This document shows, piece by piece, positions 53,011-62,433 of a DNA stretch of 64,000 bases. The stretch is from Mageeibacillus sp. UBA6980. GTDB lineage: Bacteria > Bacillota > Clostridia > Saccharofermentanales > Saccharofermentanaceae. How positions within the stretch are numbered: the stretch's first letter is position 1; every line of letters starts with the position of its first letter. Made by a program: the position numbers and the translations under genes. Location: positions 24,571 through 88,570 of the forward strand of contig DJYK01000011.1 of the NCBI GenBank assembly GCA_002450095.1, written 5' to 3'. Under the pieces are notes generated by a model. That model was given only the letters and a program-made list of their open reading frames with translations, was not told the origin of the DNA and ran no database searches.

Positions 53011-53874
53011 TTATGTAAGAAGCACGGCGATAAAAGCAAGAAGCACACCAATAGGGATTGTAAAGAACGCGCTGTCAAACCTGTCTAACATTCCGCCGTG
53101 CCCAGGGAACATATTCCCGTAATCCTTAATGCCGCACATTCTTTTTATCAAAGATGCAAGCCAGTCGCCGAGCTGACTCATTATCGACATAACAAAACCC
53201 AATCCGAATGCTACAAAACAGAATACGCTGACATTAACGGTATAACGGTTAACACTCAGCAACCGCAAAGAACCGAAATAGAGCATTATAACGACGGCAC
53301 ATCCGACCGCTCCGCCTATGCAGCCCTCCCATGTCTTATTGGGGCTCAAATGAGGAACGATCTTGTGCCTGCCCAGTGTAACGCCTACAAAGTATGCGCA
53401 TACATCCGATACCCACGCACCGAACAGCGCGGGTACCATATAGAACCAGCCGTTCGGTGTCAGCATTGACAGCACCGAAAGGCAGAACAACGGAAATGTC
53501 ACATACAGGACGATCATGGAAGTGACTGCACCGTTTGTCAGGTGATTCTCCTTATCTATAACCGATGGAAGTATCAGACAGGCAAGGCAAAAAGGAACCT
53601 CGACGAGAAGATACAGGCACAATGCGGTCGTAAGCCCCGCCTGCTGAAAGTAAGACACAAGAGCTATAAGAGTCGAAATAACACCGCCGAGGAACACAAG
53701 AAAAGCGTTAGGTCTGTAGCCGCCGGTCTTAAAGGCATTAACCAGCTCATAAGATGATACGGAACCGACGATCAGACTGAAGACCAGCATCAGCGGAGAA
53801 AACCAGAATGAAGGGATAACAAAAGCAACAACGCCAAGGGTAAAGATTATACCTGTAATAATCCTCTGTCTCAA
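53011..53874 (-). CDS. cdsA: Phosphatidate cytidylyltransferase
   Basis: Makes CDP-diacylglycerol in the membrane. The 287 residues contain about eight hydrophobic helices and the signature SPNKTWEGCIGG near 185 with the C-terminal FPGHGGMLDRFDS near 258, whose Asp residues bind metal. The start overlaps the uppS stop as ATGA. Confidence 0.94.
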   Translation of the reverse strand: MRQRIITGIIFTLGVVAFVIPSFWFSPLMLVFSLIVGSVSSYELVNAFKTGGYRPNAFLVFLGGVISTLIALVSYFQQAGLTTALCLYLLVEVPFCLACLILPSVIDKENHLTNGAVTSMIVLYVTFPLFCLSVLSMLTPNGWFYMVPALFGAWVSDVCAYFVGVTLGRHKIVPHLSPNKTWEGCIGGAVGCAVVIMLYFGSLRLLSVNRYTVNVSVFCFVAFGLGFVMSIMSQLGDWLASLIKRMCGIKDYGNMFPGHGGMLDRFDSAFFTIPIGVLLAFIAVLLT

Positions 53875-54632
53875 GACTCTTCCTCCTTGGAAGACAGGCC
53901 TCCAAAGCGCCTGTCTCTCCGGGCATAGTCCCTGAAAGCATTTGTCAATTCTTCATATCCGAAGTCCGGCCAGAGAGCATCCGACACCCAAAGTTCGGAA
54001 TAAGCCGATTCCCATAGAAGGAAATTCGACAGTCTCATCTCACCGCTCGGGCGGATGATCAGTTCGGGATCCGGAACATCGGGAAGATACATATTATCCG
54101 ATAACATCTTCTCGGTTATATCTTCGGGTTCGATCTGTCCGGACTTGACTTTCAGTGCGATCTTACGCGCGGCATTCTCTATCTCTCTTCTGCCGCCGTA
54201 GTTCATTGCAACGATAAGCTGCATCTTCTGTCTGTTCTTAGAACGCTCTTCACCTATCGCAATGGTCTGTCTGACCTTCTCGGGCAAAGCGTCGATATCG
54301 CCCGAAAATCTTACGCGGATCCCCTCTTCCTCGAGCTCGGGATCATACTTATTAAAGAACTCGACAAAGAGCTCCATCAACTGATGGACTTCATCCTCTG
54401 GTCTTGACCAGTTCTCGGTTGAAAAGGCGTAGACGGTAAGATACTTAACACCGTATCTTCCGCAGTTGCGGCATAATTCTTTAAGGTTCTCCGCTCCTGC
54501 CCTGTGGCCGGCACTTCGAGGAAGGAACCTCTTCTTGGCCCATCTTCCGTTACCGTCCATTATCACGCCCAAAGACACGGGGACTTTAAGACCGTTCGTG
54601 TCGTAAGACTTATTCTTATCGGATCTACTCAC
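53871..54632 (-). CDS. uppS: Undecaprenyl diphosphate synthase (isoprenyl transferase)
   Basis: Cytoplasmic cis-prenyltransferase making the lipid carrier for cell-wall synthesis. The 253 residues show VIMDGNGRWAKKR near 24 with the catalytic Asp, GHRAGAENLKE near 43, YAFSTENW near 70, and RPSGEMRLSNFLLWESAY near 194. Length is normal. It lies 3 nt after frr. Confidence 0.95.
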   Translation of the reverse strand: MSRSDKNKSYDTNGLKVPVSLGVIMDGNGRWAKKRFLPRSAGHRAGAENLKELCRNCGRYGVKYLTVYAFSTENWSRPEDEVHQLMELFVEFFNKYDPELEEEGIRVRFSGDIDALPEKVRQTIAIGEERSKNRQKMQLIVAMNYGGRREIENAARKIALKVKSGQIEPEDITEKMLSDNMYLPDVPDPELIIRPSGEMRLSNFLLWESAYSELWVSDALWPDFGYEELTNAFRDYARRDRRFGGLSSKEEES

Positions 54633-54635
54633 TTA

Positions 54636-55205
54636 TCAGATCTCCATCAGTTCCTTTTCCTTCTTGGAACAGGCTTCATCAACATTCTTAATGTAATTAT
54701 CGGTGATCTTCTGAACCTTCTCTTCGTATTCCTTCAAAGAATCATCAGTAAGCTCTTTTTTCTTATTCGCGGCTCTCATCTTATCGATGCAATCGCGTCT
54801 TGTATTCCTGATAACGACTTTTGCTTCTTCACCGTAAGTCTTAACCTGCTTAACGAGTTCCTTACGTCTTTCCTCCGTAAGCATCGGGAAAAGAAGCCTT
54901 AACATCTTTCCGTCATTATTGGGATTGATACCGAGATCGGAAGACTGGATAGCTTTCTCGATATCCTTCAGGATAGAAGCATCCCAGGGAGTGATGGTGA
55001 TCATACGAGCTTCGGGAACCTGAATGTTAGCGACCGCATTGATTGGAGACGGAGATCCGTAGTAATCAACGGTGATCTTGTCGAGAACATGCGGATTGGC
55101 TCTTCCGGCACGGATCGCGTTAAAATTCTCCTGCAGATTGTCGATGGACTTCTGCATCTTCTGTTCTACCTTCTCGTAATCTTCCTTTGTGATCTCGATC
55201 ATCAT
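54636..55205 (-). CDS. frr: Ribosome recycling factor
   Basis: Splits post-termination ribosomes with EF-G. The 189 residues match the three-helix bundle and beta/alpha/beta domain: NFNAIRAGRANPHVLDKI near 26, VPEARMITITPWD near 72, GINPNNDGKMLRL near 100 and EERRKELVKQ near 115. GAGGAGG precedes a double ATG; the first is used. pyrH is 22 nt upstream. Confidence 0.96.
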   Translation of the reverse strand: MMIEITKEDYEKVEQKMQKSIDNLQENFNAIRAGRANPHVLDKITVDYYGSPSPINAVANIQVPEARMITITPWDASILKDIEKAIQSSDLGINPNNDGKMLRLLFPMLTEERRKELVKQVKTYGEEAKVVIRNTRRDCIDKMRAANKKKELTDDSLKEYEEKVQKITDNYIKNVDEACSKKEKELMEI

Positions 55206-55227
55206 AAGTTTTTCCTCCTCAAATGGA

Positions 55228-55935
55228 TTATTCTACAAGTGTTCCGATATTCTCTCCCTTTACGACTCTGACGATATTCTCAGGATCCTCCATGGAGAAA
55301 ACATATATCTTCGTATGATTGTCTCTGCAAAGAGCTGCAGCGGTCGCATCCATGACCTTAAGATTTGAACTCAGTACTTCATCATGAGTCACCTTCTCGT
55401 ATCTTACGGCATCAGGATACTTATTGGGGTCCTTATCATAAACGCCGTCTACCATCGTGGCCTTCATAAATATATCGGCTCCGATCTCGGTAGCTCTTAA
55501 CGCCGCACCGGTATCAGTCGAGAAATAAGGATTACCCGTTCCGCATGCAAAGATAACAATTCTTCCTTTCTCGAGATGACGGACAGCTCTCTTCCTGATA
55601 TAGGGTTCAGCCATCTGTCTTACATCAACTGCCGATAAGACTCTTGTTACCGCACCGTGTTGTTCAAGTGCATCCGACAATGCAAGTGCATTCATCAAAG
55701 TCGCGAGCATCCCCATATGATCGGCAGTAACGCGATCCATCTTCTCGGACGACCTTCCTCTCCAGAAGTTTCCGCCGCCGACTACGATTGCAACTTCAAC
55801 ACCCAGATCGGTCACTTCTTTTATCTTCTTGGTGATCTCATTTACGACCGAATCATCAATACCGACTTTCTTCGCGCCTGCCAGAGCTTCACCCGATAAT
55901 TTTAACAGGATCCTCTTATACTTTACTTCTGCCAT
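55228..55935 (-). CDS. pyrH: UMP kinase
   Basis: Bacterial hexameric UMP kinase of 235 residues. The amino-acid-kinase fold shows LLKLSGEALAG near 10, VVGGGNFWRGR near 50, DHMGMLATLMNALAL near 72 and the nucleotide region TGNPYFSTDTGAALRA near 132. The ATG at 55935 follows ACGGAGGTGCAT; the ATG at 55941 overlaps that site. First gene of a ten-gene operon to the TlpA-like gene. Confidence 0.95.
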   Translation of the reverse strand: MAEVKYKRILLKLSGEALAGAKKVGIDDSVVNEITKKIKEVTDLGVEVAIVVGGGNFWRGRSSEKMDRVTADHMGMLATLMNALALSDALEQHGAVTRVLSAVDVRQMAEPYIRKRAVRHLEKGRIVIFACGTGNPYFSTDTGAALRATEIGADIFMKATMVDGVYDKDPNKYPDAVRYEKVTHDEVLSSNLKVMDATAAALCRDNHTKIYVFSMEDPENIVRVVKGENIGTLVE

Positions 55936-55960
55936 ATGCACCTCCGTTTTTACTCTATAT

Positions 55961-55989
55961 ATTTTATTTATTTTTTACAGAGTTGTAAA
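55961..55989 (-). promoter_or_regulatory. Sigma-A-type promoter for the pyrH operon
   Basis: The minus strand has TTTACA (-35, 55989-55984), a 17-nt spacer and TAAAAT (-10, 55966-55961). The predicted start is near 55954, with a leader of about 19 nt carrying GGAGG. This is the best canonical -35/-10 pair in the window. Confidence 0.7.
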
Positions 55990-56059
55990 CCAAACGACAC
56001 ACTTCGACGGGTGTATTTTTGTAAGATTGAAATATCAAACATATTTATGGAGGTATCTT

Positions 56060-56506
56060 ATGAGTTTATTATCCGAATTTAAGGATTTTGCCTTAAAGGG
56101 CAACGTTATGGACATGGCAGTCGGTGTTATCATCGGAGGCGCGTTCAGTACTATCGTTACATCATTGACCGACAATTTCATCACTCCTCTTATCGGCCTT
56201 GTTACAGGCGGAGCACAGAAGGATGAGAACGGTGTTATCCAGACAGTTGCCGGTACTTTTAATATCAAAGGATGTGAGTTTAACTACGGTGCTTTTATCT
56301 CATCTGTAATCAACTTCCTTATAATCGCTCTTATCCTCTTCATTTTGCTCAAAGCGATTAATACTGCTACAGCCAAGGCTGCTGCTCTTGCTGCCGCTAA
56401 GCTTAAGAAAGATAAGGAAGAAGAGGCTGCCGCTCCTGCCGAGCCTTCCGAAGAAGTTAAGCTTCTTACGGAGATCAAGGATCTTCTCGCTGAACAGAAA
56501 AAGTAA
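56060..56506 (+). CDS. mscL: Large-conductance mechanosensitive channel
   Basis: Membrane tension-gated channel that releases solutes on osmotic downshock. The 148 residues start SLLSEFKDFALKGNVMDMAV, the conserved N-terminal helix and first pore helix, with VGVIIGGAF near 22. The periplasmic-side loop has GAQKDENG, the second helix lies at about 80-102, and a charged cytoplasmic helix ends in EIKDLLAEQKK. ATGGAGG precedes the ATG by 6 nt. It is divergent from pyrH and has its own strong terminator. Confidence 0.95.
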   Translation: MSLLSEFKDFALKGNVMDMAVGVIIGGAFSTIVTSLTDNFITPLIGLVTGGAQKDENGVIQTVAGTFNIKGCEFNYGAFISSVINFLIIALILFILLKAINTATAKAAALAAAKLKKDKEEEAAAPAEPSEEVKLLTEIKDLLAEQKK

Positions 56507-56529
56507 TCTTACTTTCGGGCATTTGCATT

Positions 56530-56563
56530 GCAGGAACTGTCTTCGGACAGTTCCTGCTTTTTT
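56530..56563 (+). terminator. Rho-independent terminator of mscL
   Basis: GCAGGAACTGTC and GACAGTTCCTGC form a perfect 12-bp stem closed by a TTCG tetraloop, followed by TTTTTT. It lies 23 nt after the mscL stop. Confidence 0.95.
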
Positions 56564-56568
56564 ATAAC

Positions 56569-56600
56569 AAAAAAACAGACCATCGAATCGATGGTCTGTT
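56569..56600 (-). terminator. Rho-independent terminator of the ispH-S1 operon
   Basis: On the minus strand, CAGACCATCGA and TCGATGGTCTG form the stem, with the T-run TTTTTTT after it. It lies 24 nt beyond the ispH-S1 stop and back to back with the mscL terminator. Confidence 0.92.
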
Positions 56601-56624
56601 TTAATAAAATGACCTGTTCGGATA

Positions 56625-58670
56625 TTACTCTTCTGCGGAATCGGTATTCTCTTCAGAAGAAGCGGGCTGCTCATCTGCCGCATCCGTTACGGCATACAGA
56701 TCGTCTTCCTGAGGATCGATAGGCTCGACTTCCTTTATGCTTATAGAGATCTTCCTGTCAGCAGCCTGGATCTTTGTGACCTTAGCCGTAACTTCCTGAC
56801 CTACAGTAAGAACATCAGAAGGGCTCTTAAGTCTTACATTGGAGATCTGTGATACATGGCAAAGAGCATCGAGATCGGGCTCAAGCTGAACGAATGCACC
56901 GAAATCACTGATCCTTACGACAGTACCCTTAACGATAGCACCTACGGGGATCCTCTCTTCGATATTGTAGAAAGGATCATCCTCTTCCTTCTTATAGCCC
57001 AGAGAGATCTTCTTAGTATCCCTGTCAAAGCTCTTTACATAAACATCGATCTCCTGACCGATAGTAAAGAAATCGGAAGGCTTGGATACTCTCTTCCAGG
57101 ATATCTCGGAATTGTGAACGAGTCCGTCAACACCGCCGATATCAACGAAAGCACCAAATGCGGGGAGAGATCTTACGATACCCTTATAATGCTTACCCTC
57201 TTCGATATTGGCCCAAACTTCTTCTTCCTTAGCCTTTCTTTCCTGAATAAGGATCTGACGGTGTGAACCGGAGACGCGAAGTCTGTTCTTCTCAGTATCA
57301 AACTTTGTAATGAGGACTTCGATCTTCTCACCCTTAAGAGCGTTAAGATCCTTAACCTCGCCCATCTTAATCTGTGTCTTGTGGATATAGATGTCTATTC
57401 CGCCGTACTTAGCGATAACGCCATCCTTAACAGCACTTGTGATAACGGCAGTAACAGGAGTCTTTGACTCATATGCCTCTTGCAGAGCCTGCTTGTGCTT
57501 CTCAAAATCAACTGCTGATTTGGAAAGCACGATCTCTTTACCCTGATCGGTATTCTTAATGCTCTTGATAATTACTGTTACTTCCTGCTTGTTAGCTACT
57601 GCCTCATCAAGATTGTAGTCAGTGTCACCATCGAACTCGCGAAGAGGGATCTTACCTTCTGACTTATCATTGATGTCGACGTAAACATAATCCTGGTCGT
57701 ACTTAGTGATAGCTCCCTTCACAACAGAATTTCTTCGAAGCTGAGGAATGTTATCAACATACTCCGCAAAATTAATATCAGTCTGTTCCTGATCTGCCAG
57801 AATTTCCTTCTCGTTCTCGTCCATTGCCTGAACAACCTCCAAAATAATTGCTTCCGGTGTAGATGCGCCCGCCGTTACTCCTACGGTATCATCCTTATTG
57901 ATCTTACCTTCTCCGATAAGTCTTCGGACGTCCTCGGCATCACCGACAAGAAACGTTCTACAACAGCGACCTTCAGCGACTTCGTAAAGCTTCATCGTAT
58001 TAGAGCTGTGAGAAGACCCGATGACGAGCATCACGTCGACCTGCTCTGAAATAGACATAGTTTCCCTCTGTCTGCTTATAGTCGTATTACATATTGTATC
58101 AAAAATCTTTTCTTTTGCAATTTTTTTTTCGAGTTTTGCACAAACTTTCGCAAAAGAATCCATTGAGTATGTAGTCTGTGATATGACAACGGTTTTCTCG
58201 GGGTCTATATCGGTTTTCTCGAGATCTTCGGGGTTGCTTATTACGGTAACCTTATCGGGACATTCGCCTCTTATCCCCTCGACCTCAGGGTGCCCCTCGG
58301 TTCCCGTAAGGATGATACTGTTCCCTTCGCCGGTCTGATCTTTTACTATCTTATGTATCTTCTCTACAAAGGGGCAGGTACAGTCGTAGACAGTAACATT
58401 CTCTTTGGAGTTAAGGATACTCTTCTGCTCGGGAGTAACGCCGTGAGCCCTGATGATGACTTTACATCCGTCGGGAACATCTTTGGCATCGTTGATTATC
58501 TCGAAGCCTTTCTGAAGAAGATCCTTGGTAACTTTATCGTTATGCGTAAGTTCTCCGAGCATGATAAGACGCTCGGAAGGATCCCTCTCATCCGCCATCT
58601 TATATGCGGTATTAACGGCATTTTTGACACCAAAGCAAAAACCCGCGGATCGCGCCCTGATTACTTTCAT
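56625..58670 (-). CDS. ispH: 4-hydroxy-3-methylbut-2-enyl diphosphate reductase fused to S1 RNA-binding domains
   Basis: 681 residues. Residues 1-280 are IspH, the last MEP-pathway enzyme, with Fe-S cysteines Cys12 (SAGFCFGVKNA), Cys99 (DCTCPFVEK) and Cys194 (FDTICNTTISRQ) and the GHPEVEG loop. Residues about 305-645 hold four S1 domains, the last two closest to the consensus (FGAFVDIGGVDGLVHNSE and SDFGAFVQLEPDLDALC). An acidic tail follows. The fusion is known in Clostridia and is annotated as bifunctional IspH / ribosomal protein S1. The start overlaps the cmk stop by 4 nt. cmk and rpsA are neighbours in many bacteria, which fits the S1 part. Confidence 0.94.
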   Translation of the reverse strand: MKVIRARSAGFCFGVKNAVNTAYKMADERDPSERLIMLGELTHNDKVTKDLLQKGFEIINDAKDVPDGCKVIIRAHGVTPEQKSILNSKENVTVYDCTCPFVEKIHKIVKDQTGEGNSIILTGTEGHPEVEGIRGECPDKVTVISNPEDLEKTDIDPEKTVVISQTTYSMDSFAKVCAKLEKKIAKEKIFDTICNTTISRQRETMSISEQVDVMLVIGSSHSSNTMKLYEVAEGRCCRTFLVGDAEDVRRLIGEGKINKDDTVGVTAGASTPEAIILEVVQAMDENEKEILADQEQTDINFAEYVDNIPQLRRNSVVKGAITKYDQDYVYVDINDKSEGKIPLREFDGDTDYNLDEAVANKQEVTVIIKSIKNTDQGKEIVLSKSAVDFEKHKQALQEAYESKTPVTAVITSAVKDGVIAKYGGIDIYIHKTQIKMGEVKDLNALKGEKIEVLITKFDTEKNRLRVSGSHRQILIQERKAKEEEVWANIEEGKHYKGIVRSLPAFGAFVDIGGVDGLVHNSEISWKRVSKPSDFFTIGQEIDVYVKSFDRDTKKISLGYKKEEDDPFYNIEERIPVGAIVKGTVVRISDFGAFVQLEPDLDALCHVSQISNVRLKSPSDVLTVGQEVTAKVTKIQAADRKISISIKEVEPIDPQEDDLYAVTDAADEQPASSEENTDSAEE

Positions 58671-59338
58671 TCTTTTATATAACTCAAAAGCAGGTCAAGA
58701 GTCTCTTCAATCCCGATATCGGAAGTATCGATCTCGATCGCATCGTCGACCTTAACGAGAGGAGATGCCGCTCTCTCGCTGTCCTGCTTATCTCTCCAAA
58801 TAATATCTTTTAAGACTTCTTCATAAGTCTGTGAATAGTCTCCGCGCGAATTAAGCTCGAGAAGCCTTCTCGAGGCACGCGCCTCACTTGAAGCCGTTAA
58901 GAAGAACTTGTAGCGGGCCTTGGGGAGCACCACGGAACCTATATCGCGCCCGTCGACCACGAAGCTCTGGTCGGCTGCGATCTTCCTTTGCATATCGACC
59001 ATAGCAGTCCTTACGATCGGCAAAGAACTGATGTCAGACGCGATCCTCGATACCTCGGGAGTCCTTATTATCCCCGTGACATCCTCACCGTTTAGTATCA
59101 TGTGCTGAACGCCGTCTTCAAACTTAACATTAAGATCCATACTGCCCAGCATTTCCTTAACCGCTTCGGTGTCCTTCGGTTCGATCCCGGCCTTTAAAGC
59201 CGCTACCGCGCAGGTTCTGTACATTGCGCCCGTGTCAAGATACATGATGCCGAGTGCTTTTGCCGCTCCCTTGGCAAGCGTTGATTTTCCTGATCCGGAA
59301 GGTCCGTCGATAGCTATCTGGTAAACATTCTCACTCAT
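58667..59338 (-). CDS. cmk: Cytidylate kinase
   Basis: Phosphorylates CMP and dCMP with ATP. The 223 residues have Walker A GPSGSGKST at 12-20, the acceptor region LDTGAMYRT near 35, DGRDIGSVVLPKA near 145 and the lid RDKQDSERA near 190. The start overlaps the RpiR-type regulator gene by 8 nt, and the stop overlaps ispH-S1 by 4 nt. Confidence 0.95.
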   Translation of the reverse strand: MSENVYQIAIDGPSGSGKSTLAKGAAKALGIMYLDTGAMYRTCAVAALKAGIEPKDTEAVKEMLGSMDLNVKFEDGVQHMILNGEDVTGIIRTPEVSRIASDISSLPIVRTAMVDMQRKIAADQSFVVDGRDIGSVVLPKARYKFFLTASSEARASRRLLELNSRGDYSQTYEEVLKDIIWRDKQDSERAASPLVKVDDAIEIDTSDIGIEETLDLLLSYIKE

Positions 59339-60239
59339 CTGTACTTATCTCCTCGTTATTTTGTCTGTCTGCCCTGTCCATTCCGCCGTTATAGACCTGA
59401 TACTGGGACCACAGGATCTCCAGTGATTCAAAAGAATTCCTGATATGATCTCTTCTGTGTATTCCGAGAGTCACCAGAAGAGCATTGATAAGCGAGAGCG
59501 GTGCCGCCAGAGAATCGACAAAGGATGCCATTGATGACTTGGCAAACAGCTTTATATCCGCATGCTCCGTCATCGCAGTATTATCCTTATCGGTTATCGC
59601 GAGGACCGTAGCGCCCTTCTTCTTGGCATACTCCATGGAATTAACAGTCCTTTGTGAGTATCTCGGAAAAGATATTCCTATCATAACATCATCTGATGTG
59701 ATCGGCATTATCTGCTCAAACACTTCATTCGTACTGTTCGAATGTATATGCACAACATCGTCAAAGAGCAAAGTCATATAAAAGTGCATAAAGGACGAGA
59801 GAGGTGCACTCGAACGAAGACCCATTATATATATCTTACGGGCTTTGAGGATCGCATCCGCCGCATCGGCCATCGATTGGTCATCAAGATTGGCAATGGT
59901 CTCCTTAAGGTTTTCCATATCGCCTTTCATGATATCCCGTACAGCCTGGGCATCGTCATCAAAACGCTCCGTATAATTAAGTCTTTGTACGGATGTCAGC
60001 TTCGATTTAAGTTCCTCTTTCAATGCCGCCTGAAAATGAGGATATCCTTCAAATCCGAGTTCCATAGTAAACCTGACTACCGTGGACTCGGACACTCCGG
60101 TCTGCTCGCCGAGCTTGGCCGCCGTCATATACGCTGCCTGGTCGTAACTCTCGATGATATAATTCGCGATCGCCTTATGCCCCTTGCTCATATGAGGGAG
60201 ACGATCTGAAATCAGCTCAATTATACTCTCCATCGTCAT
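59331..60239 (-). CDS. MurR/RpiR-family transcriptional regulator
   Basis: 302 residues: an N-terminal HTH domain (about 1-75, with TAAKLGEQTGVSESTVVRF) and a C-terminal SIS domain (about 120-260, with YIMGLRSSAPL and IGISFPRYSQRTVNS) that binds phosphosugars in this family. Two ATGs (60239, 60233) lie 6 nt apart after AAGGGA. It overlaps scpB by 23 nt and cmk by 8 nt. A sugar regulator between scpB and cmk is unusual, and its target is unknown. Confidence 0.88.
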   Translation of the reverse strand: MTMESIIELISDRLPHMSKGHKAIANYIIESYDQAAYMTAAKLGEQTGVSESTVVRFTMELGFEGYPHFQAALKEELKSKLTSVQRLNYTERFDDDAQAVRDIMKGDMENLKETIANLDDQSMADAADAILKARKIYIMGLRSSAPLSSFMHFYMTLLFDDVVHIHSNSTNEVFEQIMPITSDDVMIGISFPRYSQRTVNSMEYAKKKGATVLAITDKDNTAMTEHADIKLFAKSSMASFVDSLAAPLSLINALLVTLGIHRRDHIRNSFESLEILWSQYQVYNGGMDRADRQNNEEISTDE

Positions 60240-60888
60240 CAGTCCCTTCTTCCTTTTTATCGGGATCCATGAATCCGTCTATCGTCATCTGCCTGTCGTC
60301 GTTGCCTGCAGCTTTTTCAAGTGAATCTTCGAGATCTCTGATCGTCTTATAAGACATAAGTTCCATTGAAGGAAGTTCATCAACCGAACTGATTCCGAAC
60401 TCCATGAGAAACTGCTTTGACGTCTTAAACAAAGCAGGTCTTCCGGGGGCGTCAAGATTACCGCACTCCTCGATCCAGCCGCGGTCAATAAGTCTGGAGA
60501 TTATCGAATCTGACGACACTCCCCTCACCGATTCCACCTGCGCCCTTGTTACGGGCTGATTATAAGCGATCACCGCCAGTGTCTCATATGAAGCCTGAGA
60601 CAAAGGAGGGTGCATCTTAGGCGAGAACATCCGCTCCAGGACCTTCTTCATTCCGGGCTTGGTAGACATTACATATGAATTCTCTACTCTTCTTACCAGA
60701 AGTCCTCCCCATGGATTATTCTCATAATCCTGAATGACCTTCTTCATAACTTCCTCAACGGTCTTAACATCGACATTAAGGATCTCGGCGATACGGTCCT
60801 CGGGAACAGGATCGCCGGAAGCAAACAGTATAACTTCACATGCGGGAGTAAGTTCCTGATATGTTAATTCAAAATCATCAGTTTCCAT
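60217..60888 (-). CDS. scpB: Segregation and condensation protein B
   Basis: Winged-helix partner of the SMC-ScpAB complex. The 223 residues contain two winged helices with the core YETLAVIAYNQPVTRAQVE near 103 and SVDELPSM near 172. A C-terminal tail of about 35 acidic residues follows. It overlaps scpA by 11 nt. Confidence 0.92.
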   Translation of the reverse strand: METDDFELTYQELTPACEVILFASGDPVPEDRIAEILNVDVKTVEEVMKKVIQDYENNPWGGLLVRRVENSYVMSTKPGMKKVLERMFSPKMHPPLSQASYETLAVIAYNQPVTRAQVESVRGVSSDSIISRLIDRGWIEECGNLDAPGRPALFKTSKQFLMEFGISSVDELPSMELMSYKTIRDLEDSLEKAAGNDDRQMTIDGFMDPDKKEEGTDDDGEYN

Positions 60889-61648
60889 TATTTACATTTC
60901 CCTTCTGCTCGATCATCATCACATCAAAAGGCTTCTTCTGAGTTACATCTATCCTGTTATTGCGCAGAAGCTCAAGGACCGCAAGGAAACTTACGATCTT
61001 ATCGATCTTATCCGCCTTCTTACCGTCAAACAGTTCATGAAAGAACATCTTTCCCCTTCCGGAGATCTTGAGCCACAGACTCTTCATTCTCTGTTTAACA
61101 TCGAACTTATCTCTTTTGAGGATATGTGTGATCTTGGTCGATATATCTGCAAATCTTATCTCGTTCCTTTTACAGACGTTATCAATAGCCTTCTCGAATT
61201 CTTCGGGCACAAACTCCTGAGGAGGATATACGACCTTAACATTCATCTCTTTTGCAGTTGACGGGATTCTGAGCATACAGTCCCTATAGAGCTCGTTCCT
61301 TCGCTTCAGTTCGGAAGCGAGCATCTTGCATCTTCTGTAACGAAGAAGAGATATAACAAGTTCTTCACGCGGATCTTCTTCGGTATCGGAATTAAGATCG
61401 TTACGTGAAGGAAGCATTATCCTTGATTTAATATGGATCAAAGTCGCAGCCATAACTATAAACTCGGATGCGATCTCCATATCCAGACTCTTCATCTTAT
61501 TAAGATAATCAATATACGTCTCGGTTATCTCTGCTATCGGGATATCGAAGATATCTATATCATTCTTAACGATTAAAGAATAAAGAAGGTCCAAAGGACC
61601 TTCGAATTCCCTTATATGAATATTCGGTTGTGCCAAAACTTCGCTCAT
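60878..61648 (-). CDS. scpA: Segregation and condensation protein A
   Basis: Kleisin subunit of the SMC complex. The 256 residues start with EFEGPLDLLYSLI near 14, the SMC-binding N terminus, with DIFDIPIAEITETYIDYL near 33 and a C-terminal winged-helix segment (FLAVLELLRNNRID). The stop of the M50 protease gene lies 1 nt upstream (TAATATG). Confidence 0.93.
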   Translation of the reverse strand: MSEVLAQPNIHIREFEGPLDLLYSLIVKNDIDIFDIPIAEITETYIDYLNKMKSLDMEIASEFIVMAATLIHIKSRIMLPSRNDLNSDTEEDPREELVISLLRYRRCKMLASELKRRNELYRDCMLRIPSTAKEMNVKVVYPPQEFVPEEFEKAIDNVCKRNEIRFADISTKITHILKRDKFDVKQRMKSLWLKISGRGKMFFHELFDGKKADKIDKIVSFLAVLELLRNNRIDVTQKKPFDVMMIEQKGNVNNGN

Positions 61649-61649
61649 A

Positions 61650-62429
61650 TTACCCGAGAAGTCCTATCGCACCTGATATTAATTCGATTACCAGTAAAAA
61701 CGGTATCTCGATGTACTCCATGATCACACCGAGGACATCATACCCTGAGAAATTACCGAGTATGATAAGGATCATAAGAACCATCGGACCGTATTGGGCA
61801 AACTTCTTAAACCATTCCGAATATGTAACTTTAACCGGCAGAAGATGCTCCCAGAAATGAAACCCGTCCAAAGGCGGTATAGGAAGCAGATTGAAAGCAA
61901 GAAGCGACATCGAGAACATAAACGTGTAATAGAAAAGATAGCAGAAGATCGCTGCATAGAAAGGAACTCCTGACATACCGCTCATACCGGCATTGATATA
62001 AGTAATGACATCTACGATCGGAACGATCGTAGGAAATCCGGTGAGAAGCATAATAAGAGAAATAATACACATAGAGACAAGTGCGATTATGAAATTACCG
62101 GTAACTCCGGCCAGAGTAACCATGATATTCATAAGCTTTCTGCTCTTTAATCTCGATAATCTCGAAGGATTATATACTACGGGCTTTCCCCATCCGAATC
62201 CGACAAGAAGGAGCAGCAGCGTACCCATCGGATCAAGATGAGCCATGGGATTAAGTGTTACTCTGCCGTACATTCTCGGAGTCGAATCACCTAATCTGTC
62301 AGCGACCCACGCATGCATGAACTCGTGGAACGAGAAAGATATCGTCAATGCAAACAGCATAACGATAACAAGAAGAATGATCTCCTGTATCGAATACCTT
62401 CCTGCGTTCCTGATAAGCTCAATAAGCAT
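61650..62429 (-). CDS. M50-family site-2 protease-like membrane protein
   Basis: 259 residues with about six membrane helices. The zinc motif SFHEFMHAWVADRLGD lies near 34, the family motif GWGKPVVYNPSR near 85, and the second metal motif LLPIPPLDGFHF near 185. It resembles the short YwhC/FpvI-like family without PDZ domains. GAAGG precedes the ATG, 4 nt after ileS. It is distinct from rseP at 50462-51817, so the organism has at least two site-2 proteases. Confidence 0.85.
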   Translation of the reverse strand: MLIELIRNAGRYSIQEIILLVIVMLFALTISFSFHEFMHAWVADRLGDSTPRMYGRVTLNPMAHLDPMGTLLLLLVGFGWGKPVVYNPSRLSRLKSRKLMNIMVTLAGVTGNFIIALVSMCIISLIMLLTGFPTIVPIVDVITYINAGMSGMSGVPFYAAIFCYLFYYTFMFSMSLLAFNLLPIPPLDGFHFWEHLLPVKVTYSEWFKKFAQYGPMVLMILIILGNFSGYDVLGVIMEYIEIPFLLVIELISGAIGLLG

Positions 62430-62433
62430 CTGT

